Origin: Hydrogenophilales bacterium RIFOXYD1_FULL_62_11
Lineage (GTDB): Bacteria > Pseudomonadota > Gammaproteobacteria > Burkholderiales > Thiobacillaceae
Direction: 5' to 3'
DNA length: 6,561 nucleotides
NCBI GenBank assembly: GCA_001802655.1
Contig: MGZO01000049.1
Coordinates: 10,639 to 17,199, forward strand
Made by a program: the position numbers and the translations under genes. The notes below the pieces were generated by a model. The model was not told the DNA's origin. It saw only the letters and a program-made list of their open reading frames with translations, and did not search any database. Shown here piece after piece: positions 4,247-6,561 of the stretch (the stretch's first letter is position 1; each line of letters begins with the position of its first letter).

Positions 4247-6561
4247 TCAGACAGGACTGGTGCCTTCAACGGCGTGCTGGTGCAATGTGTCGCCATTTTC
4301 CAGCAGGTGGTTGATCGCACCGAAGCGCAGGTAAAGAGCCGGCACGACGATCATGTTCAACAAGGTCGAACTGAGCAGGCCGCACAGGATGACCACCGCC
4401 ATCGGCGCCTGGATTTCGCTGCCCGGTTCACCTGCGGCGAGCGCCAGCGGCACGAGTGCCAGGCCGGCGGCGAGCGCGGTCATCAGGATCGGCACCAGCC
4501 GTTCCTCCGCACCGCGCTTCACCGCTTCCGCCGCATCGCGCACCCCTTCGTGCTCCACCAGATGGTGGATGTGCGAGATCATCATCACCCCGTTGCGGGT
4601 GGCGATGCCGAACAAGGTGATGAAACCAATGATCGACGCTACCGACAGCACGCCGCCGGCGGCGAATACACCGATTACACCGCCGATCATCGCGAGCGGC
4701 AGGTTTAGCATGACCAGCAGCGCATCGCGTGCCGTGCGGAAGGCGATGAACAGCAGCAGGAAGATGCCCACCGTTACCGCCACCCCCAGCACCAGCAGCG
4801 TGCGCGAGGCCGCTTCCGCGCTCTCGAACTGGCCGCCGTATTCGATGTGATAGCCGGCGGGCAGCTTCACCCCTGCCGCCACCTGCGTGCGAATATCGGC
4901 CACCACGCTCGCCAGATCGCGACCGGCTACGTTGGCCATCACCACCATCTTGCGCTGCACGTTCTCGCGGCTGATGGAATATGGCGCGCGGTCGTTGCGG
5001 ATGTCGGCCAGCGCCGACAAGGGCAGACGCGCGCCGTCGGCAGTGGTGATGAGGGTGGCGCGCACCGCGTCGATGTTCGCCCGCGTCGCAGGATCGAAGC
5101 GGAGCACCAGGTCGAAGCTTGCCTGCCCCTGCTGCACGCGGTTCACCGGCAGGCCGGAGAAGGCCGCCTCGATGGCTTCCGACACTTCGCGGATGCTGAG
5201 GCCATGCTGCGCCAGGGCATCGCGGCGGAAGCGGATGGTGAGGAAGGGAATGTCGGTCTGCTGTTCGTCGGTGACATCGACCGCGCCCGGCACGGCCTGG
5301 GCGATGCCCTTCACCTGCTGGGTCAGCCGGCGCAACTCGCCCAGGTCCGGCCCGAAAATCTTCACCGCGATGTTCGAGCGGCTGCCCGACAGCATGTGAT
5401 CGATGCGGTGCGAGATGGGTTGGCCGACAACGATCTGGGTGCCGGGCACGCTGGCGAAATCCTCGCGCAGCGCGGCGAGGAAGTCTTCCTTGCTGCGTGC
5501 GCCCATCTTCAGCGTCACCTCCATTTCCGAGGCCGACACGTCCATGGCGTGGGGATCACCCTCGGCGCGGCCAGTGCGGCGCGCCGTCGCCACCACCTCG
5601 GGATGCGACAGCAGGATGTTCTCCACCATCCGGCCGAGGCGGTCGGATTCTTCCAGGGCGGTGCCGGGCAGCGTGGCCATGCCCACCGTGAGCGTGCCTT
5701 CGTTGAAGTCGGGCAGGAAGGCACGGCCGGCGAAGGACAGCGCGACCAGCGCGACCGCGAGCGTCGCCACACTGATCCCGGCCACGGTTTTCCAGCGCCT
5801 CAGCGTCGCGTCCAGCACGCGGCGGTAGCCGGCCTTGAGGCGGTGGATGAAACGCGGCTCGACACTCTCGCGCACCGTCTTCGAGTTCGGCAGCAGCAGC
5901 GCGGCCAGCACCGGCGTCACCGTGATTGCCACCACCAGCGAGGCAGCCAGCGACACCACATAGGCCAGACCAAGCGGCGCCATCAGCCGCCCCTCGACGC
6001 CGGAGAGGAAGAACAGCGGCAGGAACACCAGCATGATGATCAGGGTGGCGAACACGATCGAGCCCTGAATCTCGCGCGTCGCCTCGTATACCAGATGCAA
6101 CACGTTGACCTGCTGCTCCGCAGGCTTGGCGCGGTTCTCGCGCAAACGGCGCACGATGTTCTCGACCACGATGATGGCGTCGTCCACCAGTGCCCCCAGC
6201 GCGATGGCCATGCCGCCCAGCGTCATGGTATTGATGGTTGCGCCGAGCGCCTTCATGGCCAGGATCGCCGCCACCAGCGACAGCGGGATGGCCACCAGGC
6301 TGATTGCCGTGGCCCGCGCCGAAAGCAGGAAAGCGAAGACGATGATCACCACCAGAATCGCGCCCTCGATCAACGCCTTGTTCAGGTTGTCGATGGAGAC
6401 GCGGATGAAGTCGGCCTGGCGGAAGATGTGGCGCTCGATCTTCATGCCCTTGGGCAGACCGGACTGAATCTCCGCCAGCGTGGCGTCGAGGCGGTCGGTC
6501 AGGTCCAGCGTGTTGGCCCCCGGCTGCTTCTGGATGCCCAGCACCACCGCCGGCTTGCCGT
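4247..6561 (-). CDS. Heavy-metal efflux RND pump, CzcA/CusA family (5' partial)
   Basis: This is the inner-membrane proton-driven subunit of a tripartite efflux system. The C-terminal 770 residues are visible; about 270 N-terminal residues (TM1 and most of the first periplasmic domain) lie beyond the right edge. Numbering from the first complete codon, the TM4 motif is ALGALVDDAIIVVEN (120-134). It keeps one conserved Asp (D126) and the Glu (E133), but has Ala where CzcA has the Asp of DFG. A second large periplasmic domain spans about 280-583, with TGRAEGDPHAMD and SHRIDHMLSGSRSN. A second membrane block follows, with FGIATRNGVMMISH (650-663) and GSEIQAPMAVVILCGLLSSTLLN. Positions matching the CusA Cu/Ag-binding methionines 573, 623 and 672 are H388, L454 and S528 by my eye alignment. 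This favours divalent cations over Cu(I)/Ag(I). The adaptor and outer-membrane genes are expected upstream. Confidence 0.93.
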   Translation of the reverse strand, partial: GKPAVVLGIQKQPGANTLDLTDRLDATLAEIQSGLPKGMKIERHIFRQADFIRVSIDNLNKALIEGAILVVIIVFAFLLSARATAISLVAIPLSLVAAILAMKALGATINTMTLGGMAIALGALVDDAIIVVENIVRRLRENRAKPAEQQVNVLHLVYEATREIQGSIVFATLIIMLVFLPLFFLSGVEGRLMAPLGLAYVVSLAASLVVAITVTPVLAALLLPNSKTVRESVEPRFIHRLKAGYRRVLDATLRRWKTVAGISVATLAVALVALSFAGRAFLPDFNEGTLTVGMATLPGTALEESDRLGRMVENILLSHPEVVATARRTGRAEGDPHAMDVSASEMEVTLKMGARSKEDFLAALREDFASVPGTQIVVGQPISHRIDHMLSGSRSNIAVKIFGPDLGELRRLTQQVKGIAQAVPGAVDVTDEQQTDIPFLTIRFRRDALAQHGLSIREVSEAIEAAFSGLPVNRVQQGQASFDLVLRFDPATRANIDAVRATLITTADGARLPLSALADIRNDRAPYSISRENVQRKMVVMANVAGRDLASVVADIRTQVAAGVKLPAGYHIEYGGQFESAEAASRTLLVLGVAVTVGIFLLLFIAFRTARDALLVMLNLPLAMIGGVIGVFAAGGVLSVASIIGFITLFGIATRNGVMMISHIHHLVEHEGVRDAAEAVKRGAEERLVPILMTALAAGLALVPLALAAGEPGSEIQAPMAVVILCGLLSSTLLNMIVVPALYLRFGAINHLLENGDTLHQHAVEGTSPV

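Overview
The window is a heavy-metal response and efflux locus from a GC-rich Gram-negative bacterium, probably a beta- or gammaproteobacterium. That placement rests on CusR/CusS-type regulators, an HME-type RND pump (which needs a periplasm and outer membrane) and strong G/C preference at third codon positions in the efflux genes. I cannot name a genus from the sequence.

Layout. Positions 1-46 on the minus strand look like the first 15 codons of a divergent gene with a signal-peptide-like start. Positions 47-195 form a divergent regulatory region. It carries a perfect 16-bp inverted repeat (118-133) of the kind used by CusR/CopR/CzcR-type regulators, a second copy of its core (66-73) in opposite orientation, and a 14-bp perfect palindrome (164-177). 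Next come a metal-type OmpR-family response regulator (196-888) and its sensor kinase (885-2270), overlapping by ATGA and reading right. Positions 2271-2737 contain no convincing gene but hold a good rightward intrinsic terminator (2568-2608) and several small hairpins. From there to the right edge, three genes read leftward as an apparent operon. In transcription order they are a CzcA/CusA-family RND pump (4247-6561, 5' end outside the window), a small secreted protein with an HDH motif (3813-4205), and a 10-TM EamA/DMT-family transporter with 24 histidines in its last 62 residues (2738-3787).

How they may work together (inference). The kinase would sense periplasmic metal and phosphorylate the regulator. 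The regulator would bind the 118-133 operator, controlling its own operon and probably the divergent gene, and perhaps the efflux operon through a site outside the window. The RND pump would export periplasmic or cytoplasmic cation across the outer membrane, the small protein would buffer or deliver metal in the periplasm, and the His-tailed transporter would move metal across the inner membrane.

The most distinctive element is the His-tailed EamA transporter. It resembles in arrangement the His-tailed MFS nickel exporters NreB and NrsD, the latter encoded with an RND pump, but is built on a different transporter fold. The pump lacks the CusA methionine triad, so Cu(I)/Ag(I) is unlikely; a divalent cation such as Ni, Co, Zn or Cd is the better guess.
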